From: Colwellia sp. 20A7
GTDB lineage: Bacteria > Pseudomonadota > Gammaproteobacteria > Enterobacterales > Alteromonadaceae
Direction: 5' to 3'
DNA length: 64,000 nt
Assembly: GCF_009832865.1 (NCBI RefSeq)
Contig: NZ_CP047130.1
Coordinates: 372,001 to 436,000, forward strand
Shown here piece by piece: positions 18,012 to 29,088 of this stretch (position 1 is its first letter; each line of letters starts with the position of its first letter). The notes below the pieces were generated by a model. It did no database searches, was not told the DNA's origin, and saw nothing but the letters and a program-made list of their open reading frames with translations. Both the position numbers and the translations under genes were made by a program.

Positions 18012-18776
18012 ATGAATGAAGAAATAAATTTGCCTACTGAGCACCCCGACGAAAAGCCGGTTAAGCCCAATTCAAGTCTAATTAAAGTACTGCTTTGGTT
18101 AGCTGTATTACTTTTTGTCCCTCAAATATTGATGTTTTTGGGCTTAGGAATTTTTTACGGGGTTCAAGATGCTGGTTTTAGTGAGGAAGCTATTGATGCC
18201 AAGATGACTTCTGTATTCACTTTGTTAATGATGACGCTAATTGCACCTATTATGACTATACCATTATTGAACGCAGCAACTCAGGCAAGTAATTGGCGAG
18301 AACGCTTTGATTTTTGGGCATTACAGCCTGTAATCACTAAAATTTTGTTTATTTCGTTAGGTGTAGGTTTCATGTTTTGGGGAGTCACTTCATTGGTAGG
18401 TGATTGGCTTAATATACCCATTGAACAGTTTATGTTGGACGTAAAAGCTGCAAGCGACAGTTTTATAGCCGTTATATTAGTGATAGTTACTGTGTGTTTC
18501 GTTGTTCCTGTTATGGAAGAGTTGATTTTTCGCGGTTGGCTTTACAGTAAAATAGCGCAAACCAAGTTAGGTAACATAGGGGCATTGATCTCAACCTCGA
18601 TTATTTTCACTATTATTCATACTCAGTATGACAATATGATTACTTTTTTCATCATACTTCTACTTGGATTAGTATTAGCTTTTACTCGTTATAAAACCGG
18701 CAATGTTAGTTACAGCATTGCAATTCATATACTCTTTAATAGCTTAGGGATTATAGTGATGTTTTTCTTTATGTAA
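18012..18776 (+). CDS. CPBP-family intramembrane metalloprotease
   Basis: A membrane protein of 254 residues with about seven hydrophobic segments. The CAAX/bacteriocin-processing-like (CPBP) motifs are all present: EELIFRGW with E169, E170 and R174, then IIHTQYD with a His, and HILFNSLG with the HxxxN pattern. I choose the ATG at 18012 because AAGGA lies about 8 bases upstream; in-frame ATGs at 17961 and 17985 lack such a site. Members act as prenyl-protein-like proteases, in bacteriocin self-immunity or in membrane protein processing; the substrate here is unknown. A very long hairpin follows at 18887-18932. Confidence 0.88.
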   Translation: MNEEINLPTEHPDEKPVKPNSSLIKVLLWLAVLLFVPQILMFLGLGIFYGVQDAGFSEEAIDAKMTSVFTLLMMTLIAPIMTIPLLNAATQASNWRERFDFWALQPVITKILFISLGVGFMFWGVTSLVGDWLNIPIEQFMLDVKAASDSFIAVILVIVTVCFVVPVMEELIFRGWLYSKIAQTKLGNIGALISTSIIFTIIHTQYDNMITFFIILLLGLVLAFTRYKTGNVSYSIAIHILFNSLGIIVMFFFM

Positions 18777-18818
18777 ATTTTTATTCAGCAAGAAAGATCT
18801 AAGCTTATTTTTTGTTAT

Positions 18819-18843
18819 TTAACCTGAACTCGGTTTAAGATAT
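18819..18843. repeat. Dispersed 25-bp element, copy 2
   Basis: Differs from the copy at 9600-9624 by one base (A to G near the right end). It also lies just downstream of a plus-strand stop codon (43 bp after 18776). Confidence 0.75.
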
Positions 18844-18886
18844 TTTTCATTAATTTCATTGGTTTAAGTTATTTAGCATAGTGTAG

Positions 18887-18932
18887 CAATAGTTAAAGAA
18901 GGGCGAAAACTATCGTCCTTCTTTAACTATTG
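18887..18932. terminator. Long hairpin terminator between convergent CPBP gene and uvrA
   Basis: CAATAGTTAAAGAAGG (18887-18902) pairs perfectly with 18917-18932. Four further pairs (one a G-T) extend the stem to 20 bp around a 6-base loop. The T tracts on both sides are modest, but the position between convergent genes fits a bidirectional terminator. Confidence 0.65.
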
Positions 18933-18955
18933 GGTATTTTTAAAAGTATTAATTG

Positions 18956-21781
18956 TTAACTTAATAAGGGTTTTAAAAAGCGAGCGGTATGTGAACCTTC
19001 ATGTTGTGCTACTTGTTCTGGCGTACCGGTTACTAATATTTCACCACCACCTGAACCACCTTCAGGGCCTAAATCGACAATCCAATCAGCGGTTTTAATC
19101 ACATCAAGATTATGTTCTATCACGACAATAGTATTACCATCATCACGTAAGCGATGAATTACATGCATTAATTGTTTAATATCATGAAAATGTAAACCGG
19201 TTGTTGGTTCATCCAATATATATAACGTTTGTCCTGTGCCTCGTTTCGATAGCTCTTTAGATAATTTAACGCGTTGTGCTTCACCACCTGAAAGTGTCGT
19301 TGCTGATTGCCCTAGTTTTATATAACCTAAACCAACATCAAGTAAGGTGTTAAGTTTGCGTTTTATCGCTGGGATAGCATTGAAAAATTCAAAAGCATCT
19401 TCAATTGTCATATCTAACACTTCATGAATATTTTTACCTTTATATAAGACTTCTAGTGTTTCTCTGTTGTAACGCATGCTTTTACATACATCACAAGGTA
19501 CATAAACATCAGGTAAAAAGTGCATTTCTACTTTAATTAGGCCATCACCTTGGCAAGCTTCACAACGGCCGCCTTTAACATTAAAGCTAAAACGACCCGA
19601 TTTGTATCCTCGAGAACGAGACTCTTGTGTTGCAGCAAAAATATCACGTATAGCAGTAAATATACCGGTATAAGTGGCAGGGTTTGAGCGAGGTGTTCTA
19701 CCAATTGGACTTTGATCAATCTCAATAACTTTATCAAGATGCTCTAAACCCTTAATAGATTTATACGGGGCAGGTTCATCAAGTGTTGCACCGTTAAGTT
19801 CAATATGTGCGAGTTTATATAAAGTATCGTTAATGAGTGTAGACTTTCCTGATCCAGAAACGCCAGTAATACAAGTCATTAATCCGTTCGGGATAACTAA
19901 ATCAACATTTTTTAAGTTGTTGCCGCTAGCACCTTTTAGTTCAATGACATTTTTCTTATCAAATGGATGGCGCTTTTTAGGAATTTCAATACACTCAACA
20001 CCAGATAGATATTTACCAGTAAGTGAGTCCTTACATTTTAAAATATCATCTACCGTACCTTGAGCGATAATTTCTCCGCCATGAACACCGGCACCAGGGC
20101 CGATATCGATGACAAAGTCGGCAGCACGAATAGCATCTTCGTCATGTTCGACAACGATAACAGTATTACCTAGATCACGTAAGTGAATAAGCGTGCTTAA
20201 TAAACGTTCGTTGTCTCGTTGATGTAAACCAATGGACGGTTCGTCGAGCACATACATTACGCCAACCAAGCCGGCACCAATTTGGCTTGCTAAGCGAATA
20301 CGTTGTGCTTCACCACCTGAAAGTGTGTTAGCTCCGCGAGATAAATTTAAATAATTTAGCCCAACATTTACTAAAAAACCTAAACGTTCATTAATTTCTT
20401 TTAGAATTTTTTCTGCAACTTGTCCTTTTTGTCCGGTTAATTTTAAACTTTGAAAGAATTCAAGGGCATCAGCAATGGCATAATCAGCAACAACCGTTAG
20501 TGGTGTGTCGGCAATAAAAACATTACGGGCTTCTAAACGTAAACGGCTACCGTTACAGTCAGGACAATGTTGACTATTTAAATACTTTGATAACTCATCA
20601 CGTACCGCATTTGATTCAGTTTCTTTATAGCGGCGTTGCATGTTGTTAATAATGCCTTCAAATGGATGTTTACGTAGCACTACATCGCCACGGTCATTCA
20701 TATATTTGAATTCAATTTCTTGTTTACCACTCCCGTACAGTATTGCTTTACGGGAATCTTCGGTTATCGTTTTAAAAGGTTTGTCGATTGAAAAATCATA
20801 GTGTTCAGATAAGGCCTGTAACATTTGGAAATAATAAAAGTTACGTTTATCCCAACCACGTATAGCACCACCGGCAAGGCTTAAGTCTTCGTTTGCTATA
20901 ATGCGGCTACTATCAAAAAATTGTTCTATACCTAAACCATCACATGTTTGGCAAGCACCTGCAGGGTTATTGAAGGAGAATAATCTCGGCTCCAGCTCTT
21001 GCATACTATAACCACAATGTGGACAGGCAAAGTTAGCTGAAAATAATAACTCTTCTTTATCTGGCTCATCCATAAAGGCTATTTTTGCCGTACCGGATGT
21101 TAACGCAAGTGTTGTTTCAAACGATTCTGATAAGCGTAACTGAATATCTGGACGTACTTTTAAACGATCAACCACCACTTCAATGGTATGTTTTTTCTGG
21201 AGTTCTAATGTTGGCGGATCTGATAAGTCACAGACTTCCCCATCAATTCGAGCACGGATAAATCCCTGTGCAGCTAGGTTATCGAGTAATTTAACATGCT
21301 CACCTTTACGGTCTTGTAATACCGGCGCAAGCAACATCACTTTAGTACCTTCTTCAAGTGCTAAAACACTATCTACCATTTGGGAAACGGTTTGGGCTGC
21401 TAAAGGTTGTTTGTGCGTAGGACAGCGCGGTTCACCCACACGAGCATATAATAAACGTAAATAATCATAAATTTCAGTGATGGTACCGACTGTAGAACGG
21501 GGATTATGTGACGTTGATTTTTGCTCAATAGAAATAGCCGGCGATAAACCTTCAATGTGATCGACATCGGGCTTTTCCATTAACGATAAAAACTGGCGTG
21601 CATAGGCTGACAAAGATTCAACGTAACGACGTTGACCTTCAGCGTATAAAGTATCGAAAGCCAGTGATGATTTTCCTGAGCCTGAAAGCCCAGTAATAAC
21701 CACTAATTTATCACGAGGGATAGTTAAGTTAATGTTTTTCAGGTTATGGGTACGTGCGCCTCTTACTTCAATACTCTTCAT
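18956..21781 (-). CDS. uvrA: Excinuclease ABC subunit A
   Basis: DNA-damage recognition subunit of nucleotide excision repair; acts as a dimer and loads UvrB. The 941 residues show the complete two-ATPase layout: Walker [10 protein letters not shown] at residues 31-39, a zinc finger starting CPHC near 255, the first ABC signature [16 protein letters not shown] near 487, a second Walker [10 protein letters not shown] near 640, a second zinc module with CEAC and CDVC near 740, and a second signature [15 protein letters not shown] near 825. I looked for a LexA box (CTG-N10-CAG) upstream and did not find one. It is divergent from the YajR-like transporter gene. Confidence 0.98.
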   Translation of the reverse strand: MKSIEVRGARTHNLKNINLTIPRDKLVVITGLSGSGKSSLAFDTLYAEGQRRYVESLSAYARQFLSLMEKPDVDHIEGLSPAISIEQKSTSHNPRSTVGTITEIYDYLRLLYARVGEPRCPTHKQPLAAQTVSQMVDSVLALEEGTKVMLLAPVLQDRKGEHVKLLDNLAAQGFIRARIDGEVCDLSDPPTLELQKKHTIEVVVDRLKVRPDIQLRLSESFETTLALTSGTAKIAFMDEPDKEELLFSANFACPHCGYSMQELEPRLFSFNNPAGACQTCDGLGIEQFFDSSRIIANEDLSLAGGAIRGWDKRNFYYFQMLQALSEHYDFSIDKPFKTITEDSRKAILYGSGKQEIEFKYMNDRGDVVLRKHPFEGIINNMQRRYKETESNAVRDELSKYLNSQHCPDCNGSRLRLEARNVFIADTPLTVVADYAIADALEFFQSLKLTGQKGQVAEKILKEINERLGFLVNVGLNYLNLSRGANTLSGGEAQRIRLASQIGAGLVGVMYVLDEPSIGLHQRDNERLLSTLIHLRDLGNTVIVVEHDEDAIRAADFVIDIGPGAGVHGGEIIAQGTVDDILKCKDSLTGKYLSGVECIEIPKKRHPFDKKNVIELKGASGNNLKNVDLVIPNGLMTCITGVSGSGKSTLINDTLYKLAHIELNGATLDEPAPYKSIKGLEHLDKVIEIDQSPIGRTPRSNPATYTGIFTAIRDIFAATQESRSRGYKSGRFSFNVKGGRCEACQGDGLIKVEMHFLPDVYVPCDVCKSMRYNRETLEVLYKGKNIHEVLDMTIEDAFEFFNAIPAIKRKLNTLLDVGLGYIKLGQSATTLSGGEAQRVKLSKELSKRGTGQTLYILDEPTTGLHFHDIKQLMHVIHRLRDDGNTIVVIEHNLDVIKTADWIVDLGPEGGSGGGEILVTGTPEQVAQHEGSHTARFLKPLLS

Positions 21782-22196
21782 TTTTTATCTATTAATTTAT
21801 AGTCAAAATCACAGCGAAACATTATGGCATAAAGAGGGGCATAAAGAAAAATGATGTTCAGTTATTAAACGCTTTTATTTTGTGATTCTTCTAGATCCTG
21901 TTTAGGGACGTATGTTTGAGTATGGACACGTGATTGGCAAATAAGCTGTCATTGCGTAGATCACTTAATACGGAATCTTATTGAAGGATCAGTGTCATGG
22001 TTTAAATTATGAATCCAGTTCAGATGGCGGCTTTAAGTTCAGTATAATGATGTTTAGAGCGATATTGACTAATATAAACTTTATTTTTACTCTTATTAGG
22101 CGTAGTCTCAGCGAGTGTTTTTTTGCTGATAATAGCGTGCTAAACTAGCACAGTTTTTTTACTTCTCCCTTTATTTCCTATTAGGTAAACATTTTC
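21782..22196. other. 415-bp region between divergent uvrA and the transporter gene
   Basis: Contains a degenerate copy of a palindromic dispersed repeat at 21948-21994 and presumably the promoters for both genes. No clear LexA site, small RNA or open reading frame was found. Confidence 0.6.
21948..21994. repeat. Degenerate palindromic dispersed repeat, copy A
   Basis: GTCATTGCGT ... TACGGAATCT ... CAGTG is shared with 24505-24560. The inverted pair ATTGCGT (21951-21957) / ACGGAAT (21970-21976) has one mismatch here. This type of GTCATTCCG...CGGAATC element resembles scattered REP-like repeats of marine gammaproteobacteria. Confidence 0.6.
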
Positions 22197-23600
22197 ATGA
22201 GCGTTTCAGGTTTAAACCGTATTGAGAAAAGAGCTGCATTCTCACTTGCCAGTGTTTTTGGTGTGCGTATGTTAGGGCTATTTATGATTTTGCCAGTGTT
22301 TGCTATCTACGGTGAACAGTTAGCTGGTTATAGCCCATTATGGTTAGGTCTTGCTATTGGAGCTTATGGTTTAACGCAGGCATTACTTCAAATACCAATG
22401 GGCATGTTATCAGATAAATATGGGCGAAAACCTGTGATATTGGCAGGTTTGGTGGTGTTTCTTATTGGCAGTGTTATTGCCGCATTGTCTACTACTATTT
22501 ATGGCGTCGTTATTGGTCGAGCAATTCAAGGTATGGGTGCAATAGCAAGTGCTATTCTTGCCTTAGCAGCAGATTTAAGTCGTGAAGAACAGCGGCCTAA
22601 GGTAATGGCCACAATCGGTATGTTCATCGGATTGTCTTTCACTCTTGCGATGATTTTAGGGCCTATTGTGGCTGATGCTTTTGGCTTAAGTGGCTTATTT
22701 TGGTTTACTGGTTTTTTAACTATTTTAGCCATGTTGATGATCCAATTTATGGTGCCTTATTCTGTGAGTAAAGCCCCTCGAGGTGATAATGTTGCCTTAC
22801 CTGAACAAATCTCTAAGTTAATTAAAAATCCGCAGTTGTCACGCTTAAACTGCGGGGTATTTATTTTACATATGTCGTTAACTGCCTGTTTTGTTACTTT
22901 ACCTAAGCAGTTTGTTGCTAGTGGCTTAGCCTTAGAAAATCATTGGCAATTATACTTACCAACATTGCTTGGTTCTTTCTTTTTGATGGTACCGTTTATG
23001 ATTATCGCCATGAAAAAAGAGCAAGAAAAACCTATGTTTAGTGGTGCGATTGCTTTGTTAAGTCTTGCACTATTTTCACTATGGTTATTACCTACAGGGC
23101 TTTGGAGTTTAGTTTTTTCAGTTGTGCTTTTCTTTACCGCATTTAATTATTTAGAAGCAACGATGCCTTCTATTTTATCTCGACTTGCCCCTGCTGGTGT
23201 GAAAGGTAGTGCTATGGGTATTTATTCTAGCAGTCAATTCTTAGGGGCTTTTGCCGGCGGTATTATTGGTGGTTTGGTTGCGTCTCGTTATGGCGAGCAA
23301 AGTATATTTTTAGTGATGGCTCTACTTAGCTTGATTTGGTTAGCCGTTAGTTTTGGTATGAAAAAGCTTAAAAAATCTAAAAACTTTAGTTTTATTACTA
23401 ATATTAAAACAGCCGAAAAAGTAGAAGAAATTTCTGAAATATTGATTAGTATGCCGGGTATTATTGAAGCAACACTTGTGCAAAATGAGGCCAAAATGGG
23501 TGATAAAGAAAGTAGTAATGCAGTAGCTTATTTAAAGGTGGATGAAAAGCTCGTTGATTTACTTGCGGTTAAAGCACTGTTACAACAAGATCTTAGCTAA
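22197..23600 (+). CDS. MFS transporter, YajR-like
   Basis: A 467-residue major facilitator with twelve predicted helices in the inner membrane. The motif-A loop is visible as GMLSDKYGRKPVILAG (about residues 69-84). The soluble C-terminal part (about residues 405-467, EEISEILISMPGIIEATLV...AVAYLKVDEKLVDLLAVK) resembles the small ferredoxin-like YAM domain of E. coli YajR. The transported substrate is unknown. In many relatives this transporter lies between uvrA and ssb; here ssb is about 8 kb further on. The stop codon overlaps the ATG of the next gene (TAATG). Confidence 0.88.
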   Translation: MSVSGLNRIEKRAAFSLASVFGVRMLGLFMILPVFAIYGEQLAGYSPLWLGLAIGAYGLTQALLQIPMGMLSDKYGRKPVILAGLVVFLIGSVIAALSTTIYGVVIGRAIQGMGAIASAILALAADLSREEQRPKVMATIGMFIGLSFTLAMILGPIVADAFGLSGLFWFTGFLTILAMLMIQFMVPYSVSKAPRGDNVALPEQISKLIKNPQLSRLNCGVFILHMSLTACFVTLPKQFVASGLALENHWQLYLPTLLGSFFLMVPFMIIAMKKEQEKPMFSGAIALLSLALFSLWLLPTGLWSLVFSVVLFFTAFNYLEATMPSILSRLAPAGVKGSAMGIYSSSQFLGAFAGGIIGGLVASRYGEQSIFLVMALLSLIWLAVSFGMKKLKKSKNFSFITNIKTAEKVEEISEILISMPGIIEATLVQNEAKMGDKESSNAVAYLKVDEKLVDLLAVKALLQQDLS

Positions 23601-24055
23601 TGTTACCATTGAAAAACATATCGCGTTTAAAGCTATTAGAAATTGTTGCGCGTATTAATTTTTTTAAACGATTAACGCTTCAAGAGCGCGAGTTACTATT
23701 AAACTCGTCAGCTTGCTATAAATGTTATAAAGATAAGTTTGTGCAAACCGAAGACGATCATAATAGTAATTTTTATATTGTGTTATCAGGTAAAGTCGCC
23801 ATCAGCAAAAATGACACTGATAATATCGTTGGTTATATTTCTGTCGGTGAATTTATTGGTGAAAGTAGTTTTATTAATAAAAGCCGTAAAAGCGCATCAG
23901 CAAAAGCAATAGATGACTCAATTATACTTTGTATAGATCAAGATGCTTTACGTGATTTACCTCTCAAAATTAAAGATAAATGTAAAGATGCTATTATCGA
24001 AGGAATGGCGAGTAGAATTGCTTATTTAACAGAAAACATTCAACAGCTGTCTTAA
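23600..24055 (+). CDS. Cyclic-nucleotide-binding-domain protein without a DNA-binding domain
   Basis: A 151-residue single-domain protein of the CRP/FNR cNMP-binding fold (about residues 20-130). The phosphate-binding-cassette region reads GEFIGESSFINKSRKSASAKA; the usual Arg that contacts the cyclic phosphate is not obvious (Arg-Lys-Ser replaces Arg-x-Ala), so ligand binding is uncertain. There is no C-terminal helix-turn-helix, so it is not a CRP-like transcription factor on its own. Its start codon overlaps the transporter stop, implying co-translation and a possible regulatory link to that transporter. Confidence 0.82.
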   Translation: MLPLKNISRLKLLEIVARINFFKRLTLQERELLLNSSACYKCYKDKFVQTEDDHNSNFYIVLSGKVAISKNDTDNIVGYISVGEFIGESSFINKSRKSASAKAIDDSIILCIDQDALRDLPLKIKDKCKDAIIEGMASRIAYLTENIQQLS

Positions 24056-24156
24056 ATTTTCTATAACAGTCTTTTTGAACATAGCTTATCGGTAATGAGT
24101 TATCTCAAAAATACATACCTTATCGAAAAAATTCTTTTTTGTTGGAAATTTATTAT

Positions 24157-24375
24157 ATGGCAAATGTTAACGTTTCAAAACAATTAGCTGACTTACCTAA
24201 AGATGAGTGGGCCGAATTATCAATAGATGTTAGTTGTTTTTCTAGTCAAGGTCTAGCGTTTGATAAGCTTGTTAAACCTTTTGAATTAACGTCAAAAGGT
24301 AAATTAACACTGTCAATGAGTGATGTTTCCTTTGAAGCTAAAGCTGGAGAAACTGCGGCTATTCAGTGTCAGTAG
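24157..24375 (+). CDS. Orphan 72-residue domain resembling the C-terminus of GH3 beta-glucosidases
   Basis: A small protein starting at ATG 24157, with GGA about 10 bases upstream (in-frame TTGs at 24139 and 24142 are less likely). No signal peptide or membrane segment. The pattern DEWAELSIDVSCFSSQGLAF followed by KLVKPFELTSKGKLTLSMSDV looks like the final beta-sandwich strands of the ExoP-type galactose-binding-like domain at the end of marine family 3 glycoside hydrolases; I base this on recalled family sequences. No hydrolase gene lies next to it, so it is either a decayed remnant or a stand-alone small protein. A strong terminator follows. Confidence 0.55.
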   Translation: MANVNVSKQLADLPKDEWAELSIDVSCFSSQGLAFDKLVKPFELTSKGKLTLSMSDVSFEAKAGETAAIQCQ

Positions 24376-24415
24376 ACTCGTGAAAAAAGTGATATAACTA
24401 GTTTTATAGACTTTT

Positions 24416-24458
24416 AAAAACCTCATCTTGAATCAAGTTCATGATGAGGTTTTTTTTT
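24416..24458 (+). terminator. Rho-independent terminator
   Basis: AAAAACCTCATC (24416-24427) pairs with GATGAGGTTTTT (24443-24454), followed by more T residues. It ends the transporter/cNMP/small-protein unit. Confidence 0.9.
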
Positions 24459-24504
24459 GAAAATTATGGTAATGCCTTTTCATAATTACAGTGATTATAT
24501 TTTC

Positions 24505-24560
24505 GTCATTCCGTCATTTTGTAGGTGTGTTGATACGGAATCTACTTGAGGTTAGCAGTG
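24505..24560. repeat. Palindromic dispersed repeat, copy B
   Basis: Carries a perfect inverted pair ATTCCGT (24508-24514) and ACGGAAT (24535-24541), followed by CTACTTGAGGTTAGCAGTG. It shares the outer parts with 21948-21994 but has a longer centre. Confidence 0.65.
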
Positions 24561-24592
24561 TAACGTTTGAGGTGCTGAATTAACAACGTCTC

Positions 24593-25096
24593 TTATTGTA
24601 TTGAAAAAATATAATCACATAGTTGATTAGTACCAATAGTTATATCGACATCATCACCTTGATATTTATCAAGTAATGCTAATCCCATCGGTGATTGTCG
24701 TGTGATCACTGTAATATTTTGACCCGACAATTCACATCGAAATCCACCTGCAGCAGGACCAATAAAAAACCAATGTTGTTTAGTGCTGTCTTTCGCAAGT
24801 TGCACCAATGCCGTTAATTTTATTGGCTTGTCTTCATCAAAAACTACGAAATTAGAGTCTTGATATGCTTTAAGTGCCGTTTGTAATTCTTGTACACGTC
24901 GAGATTGTCCTTCAGCTAAATAGCTGGCCTCAATCGCTAGCGTATCATATTGGGTTTCGGCAACACTTTGATCATCTACCGCAGCTGCATGCGCTTCATT
25001 TGCGGCATTAATCGCTTGATTTAATTCTTTACTTAGCTCATTCATCACTAAAGAAGTTAAAGCTGTTTTATCAATATTTACTTGATTCATATTCAT
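24593..25096 (-). CDS. GreA/GreB C-terminal-domain protein
   Basis: A 167-residue cytoplasmic protein. Residues 1-85 are helical and rich in Ala, Glu and Gln, with the coiled-coil look of the Gre finger. The C-terminal part carries a GreA/GreB-type FKBP-like motif, with ITVITRQSPMGLALLDKYQGDDVDI near residues 128-152. Such proteins bind RNA polymerase near the secondary channel. The acidic fingertip Asp/Glu pair needed for RNA cleavage cannot be pinned down, so whether it stimulates cleavage or competes with GreA is open. I choose the ATG at 25096 (another is at 25090); the longer frame beginning with TTG at 25144 lacks a ribosome-binding site. Confidence 0.75.
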   Translation of the reverse strand: MNMNQVNIDKTALTSLVMNELSKELNQAINAANEAHAAAVDDQSVAETQYDTLAIEASYLAEGQSRRVQELQTALKAYQDSNFVVFDEDKPIKLTALVQLAKDSTKQHWFFIGPAAGGFRCELSGQNITVITRQSPMGLALLDKYQGDDVDITIGTNQLCDYIFSIQ

Positions 25097-25300
25097 TTTT
25101 TTTGTGGTTAATCGTATTTGATAATGAGGACATTTAAGGGGCAAACCCTTAGATGAAATAAGTATATTACCTTTAGATATATATACTACTAATATTAATG
25201 CATTATTAATATTTTTAAATTAATCTGACAGGTGTCAAAATGTACTTGTGTTTTTGTTTGAAGATGGGTAAATTAACAGCAACTACACTATCTGGTTTGA

Positions 25301-27382
<2,082 letters not shown>

Positions 27383-27742
27383 TTATTCTAGTAAAGGTTA
27401 ATAAGCTTTTCTATTGTTATTTTACTCTTTATTTACACGCTATTTTTGTTGAAAAATCGTGTAAATATAGGGGTAACAATGAGTATTATGTTTTCATCTA
27501 CGAACACATTAACAAATAAACTTGCATTTAATAGGCGTTTATTTGCTAAATAGCAAATATTGAAAGCCACATCTAATCATACCTAAAATATTTCATCTCA
27601 CAGTGTAAGCGAGTAAAAACCTGTTACAACTTGCTGTTAGTTTATAGAGACAATTAATAAAATTTACTTTAGAAAAGTGAAAACTGACGTATACTGCTGA
27701 AAATGCATGTATAGTTAAGCCCCTTAACCTTTGACTTTTGAA
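27383..27742. other. 360-bp intergenic region between fadH and pssA
   Basis: No strong terminator or promoter stands out. A 24-codon open frame with a good ribosome-binding site lies at 27479-27553, and an imperfect 20-bp palindrome (TATTTGCT...AGCAAATA) covers 27540-27559 at its end. Confidence 0.5.
27479..27553 (+). CDS. Possible 24-residue small protein
   Basis: ATG preceded by AGGGG at 5-base spacing; encodes MSIMFSSTNTLTNKLAFNRR plus four more residues. It is basic and not clearly membrane-spanning. Supported only by the ribosome-binding site and an open frame; it could be chance. Confidence 0.2.
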   Translation: MSIMFSSTNTLTNKLAFNRRLFAK

Positions 27743-29071
27743 ATGAAAAATTTAGTGATCAGCAATACAGATATTGAAATATTCTCTACTCCAAAACAAT
27801 ATAAGCAACAACTATTATCTTTAATTGCTAATGCCCATCGTCGTATATATATAACTGCACTTTACTTACAAGATGACGAAGCTGGCAGAGAAATATTGCA
27901 TGCTTTGTATAAAGCTAAAGAAATCAGACCCAAGCTAGAAATTAATATTTTTGTTGATTTCCATCGAGGTCAGCGAGGTTTAATTGGAGAAAAAGACAGT
28001 TTAGGCAATCGTGCTTTATATCTTGATTTAGCCGCGCATTATGACGAAAAAATTTCAATATATGGCATTGCTGTTAAGCGAAAAGAGCTATTTGGTGTAT
28101 TGCACTTAAAAGGCATGGTTTTTGACGATCAACTTTTCTATACCGGTGCAAGTATTAATGACATATACATGCATCAAGGCTGTCGTTATCGTTTAGACAG
28201 ATATTATCAAATTCATTGTTCTTCATTAACTAACAGTTTTTGTCAGTATTTACGTAATACCTTTATTAATTCAAACCTAGCACCATTACTTAATGAACCT
28301 GATTTACCTAGCCCTATTGATCAAAAACGCAATATTTTAGCCTTAAAACTATTATTGAAAAAATCAACTTACTCGATAAACTCAACAAGTAATAATAAAA
28401 ATTCAGGTGTGATTACTAACCCAATATCAATAACACCTTTAATAGGATTTGGGCGAAGAAAAAATCACTTGAACAAAGTTATTCGTCAAACAATTAGACA
28501 TGCACAAAAAAAATTATTAATTTTTACACCTTATTTTAATTTACCTCCTGTACTGGCAAAAGATGTTGTTAATGCATTAAAGCGTGGCGTGAATATCACC
28601 TTAGTTGTTGGTGACAAAAAAGCGAATGACTTTTATATTGCTGATGAATCTGAATTCAGCACTATTGGTATAGTCCCTTATATTTATGAAATGCTCTTAA
28701 AGCGTTTTGTTAAACGCTATCAAAACTTTATTGATCAAGGGTTATTGAATATATATTTATGGCAACATGAAGATAATAGCTTTCATTTAAAGGGAATTAT
28801 TAGTGATGAACGTTACCATCTACTGACAGGCAGTAATTTAAATCCACGGGCATGGACATTAGATTTAGAAAATGGTTTGTTACTGGATGATCCTTCAAAA
28901 GGTTTAATGACTAAAGTGACGCCAGAGCTTGTTACTATTATGGAGCATACTCAAAAAATAAATCACTTTAGCGAACTTGATGCAGTAAGTGATTACCCAA
29001 CAAAACCAAAGAGATTACTGAATAGGATTCGTATTGCTCAGCTTGATCGTATTTTGAAACGCTTTTTGTAG
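27743..29071 (+). CDS. pssA: Phosphatidylserine synthase, phospholipase D superfamily
   Basis: CDP-diacylglycerol-serine O-phosphatidyltransferase of the E. coli PssA type, committing lipid to phosphatidylethanolamine synthesis at the inner membrane surface. Two HKD motifs are present: HLKGMVFDD in the first half and HLKGIISDE in the second, and VDFHRGQRGLIG matches the characteristic PssA segment. The ATG at 27743 is preferred over the in-frame TTG at 27731. The 442-residue length is close to E. coli PssA (451). It converges with the Omp85-like gene with only 17 bp between stop codons and no visible terminator. Confidence 0.95.
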   Translation: MKNLVISNTDIEIFSTPKQYKQQLLSLIANAHRRIYITALYLQDDEAGREILHALYKAKEIRPKLEINIFVDFHRGQRGLIGEKDSLGNRALYLDLAAHYDEKISIYGIAVKRKELFGVLHLKGMVFDDQLFYTGASINDIYMHQGCRYRLDRYYQIHCSSLTNSFCQYLRNTFINSNLAPLLNEPDLPSPIDQKRNILALKLLLKKSTYSINSTSNNKNSGVITNPISITPLIGFGRRKNHLNKVIRQTIRHAQKKLLIFTPYFNLPPVLAKDVVNALKRGVNITLVVGDKKANDFYIADESEFSTIGIVPYIYEMLLKRFVKRYQNFIDQGLLNIYLWQHEDNSFHLKGIISDERYHLLTGSNLNPRAWTLDLENGLLLDDPSKGLMTKVTPELVTIMEHTQKINHFSELDAVSDYPTKPKRLLNRIRIAQLDRILKRFL

Positions 29072-29088
29072 AATAGAGTCAAGCATAG

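Noticed and set aside
21782..21900. SOS box upstream of uvrA
   Set aside because: Read both strands for CTG-N10-CAG and found none.
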